A stretch of 64,000 nt of DNA from Chryseobacterium camelliae (GTDB taxonomy: Bacteria; Bacteroidota; Bacteroidia; Flavobacteriales; Weeksellaceae), in the NCBI RefSeq assembly GCF_002770595.1, contig NZ_CP022986.1, positions 3,534,001 through 3,598,000 on the forward strand, given 5' to 3'. This document shows, in pieces, positions 63,981-64,000 of the stretch. A program made the translations under genes and the position numbers. The first letter of the stretch is position 1, and the number at the start of each line of letters is the position of its first letter. The notes under the pieces are model-generated. The model searched no databases. It saw nothing but the letters and a program-made list of their open reading frames with translations, and was not told where the DNA came from.

Positions 63981-64000
63981 AGCTGTTATATTTTCCAATT

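Noticed and set aside
1..64000. CRISPR arrays, prophage genes and complete insertion sequences
   Set aside because: No regularly spaced repeats, integrase, capsid or transposase genes were seen in the window.

Overview
The window looks like a stretch of a Chryseobacterium-type chromosome (Flavobacteriia, Bacteroidota). The support is a complete gldKLMN cluster (gliding and type IX secretion), a SusC/SusD pair with an ECF sigma/FecR switch, DUF4270 and DUF1573 proteins, TonB receptors of the Oar-like kind, and repeated Bacteroidota promoter -7 boxes (TAnnTTTG) ahead of genes with weak Shine-Dalgarno sites. No phage, integrase, intact insertion sequence or CRISPR array was seen.

Layout. 1-5.5 kb: two POT peptide transporters and a DPP IV-like peptidase, all on the minus strand (peptide use). 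5.5-8.1 kb: a two-gene operon of secreted proteins of unknown role. 8.3-9.0 kb: two small unknown proteins, then a terminator. 9.1-16.4 kb: ECF sigma factor, FecR anti-sigma factor, STN-domain SusC, SusD, a small GDPD-like fragment and a full GDPD, which together look like a signal-controlled uptake locus for phosphodiester compounds. 16.5-18.1 kb: alpha-glucan phosphorylase whose PLP-lysine position reads Thr. 18.3-21.4 kb: a nuclease-like unknown, a dispersed palindromic element, a DinB-like protein and MtaB. 21.8-25.1 kb: an FMN glutamate-synthase-like protein, an FKBP-like lipoprotein, an S4 protein and shikimate kinase. 25.2-25.6 kb: tRNA-Lys, tRNA-Leu, tRNA-Lys. 25.7-30.9 kb: panC, a single-domain starch-synthase-like protein, a DUF4270 lipoprotein and glmS. 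31-35.8 kb: gldK, gldL, gldM, gldN. 35.8-37.7 kb: an FAD oxidoreductase, a SemiSWEET and a small lipoprotein.

38-44.4 kb: a tripartite RND efflux operon preceded by a small membrane protein. 44.7-49.1 kb: an unknown gene, a cytoplasmic alpha-amylase, a sigma factor with an overlapping membrane partner, and RNase P RNA. 49.1-58.7 kb: PPK2, a DUF1573 protein, valS, a DUF4241 protein, a ribokinase-like kinase, an alpha/beta hydrolase, an HD hydrolase, small unknowns and a DUF72 protein. 58.9-64 kb: an Oar-like TonB receptor and class I ribonucleotide reductase alpha subunit (nrdA).

Many open frames can be extended upstream to a TTG or GTG that lies inside or next to a promoter -7 box. In those cases the first downstream ATG was taken as the start. 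All family names rest on reading the translated sequences; no database search was run.
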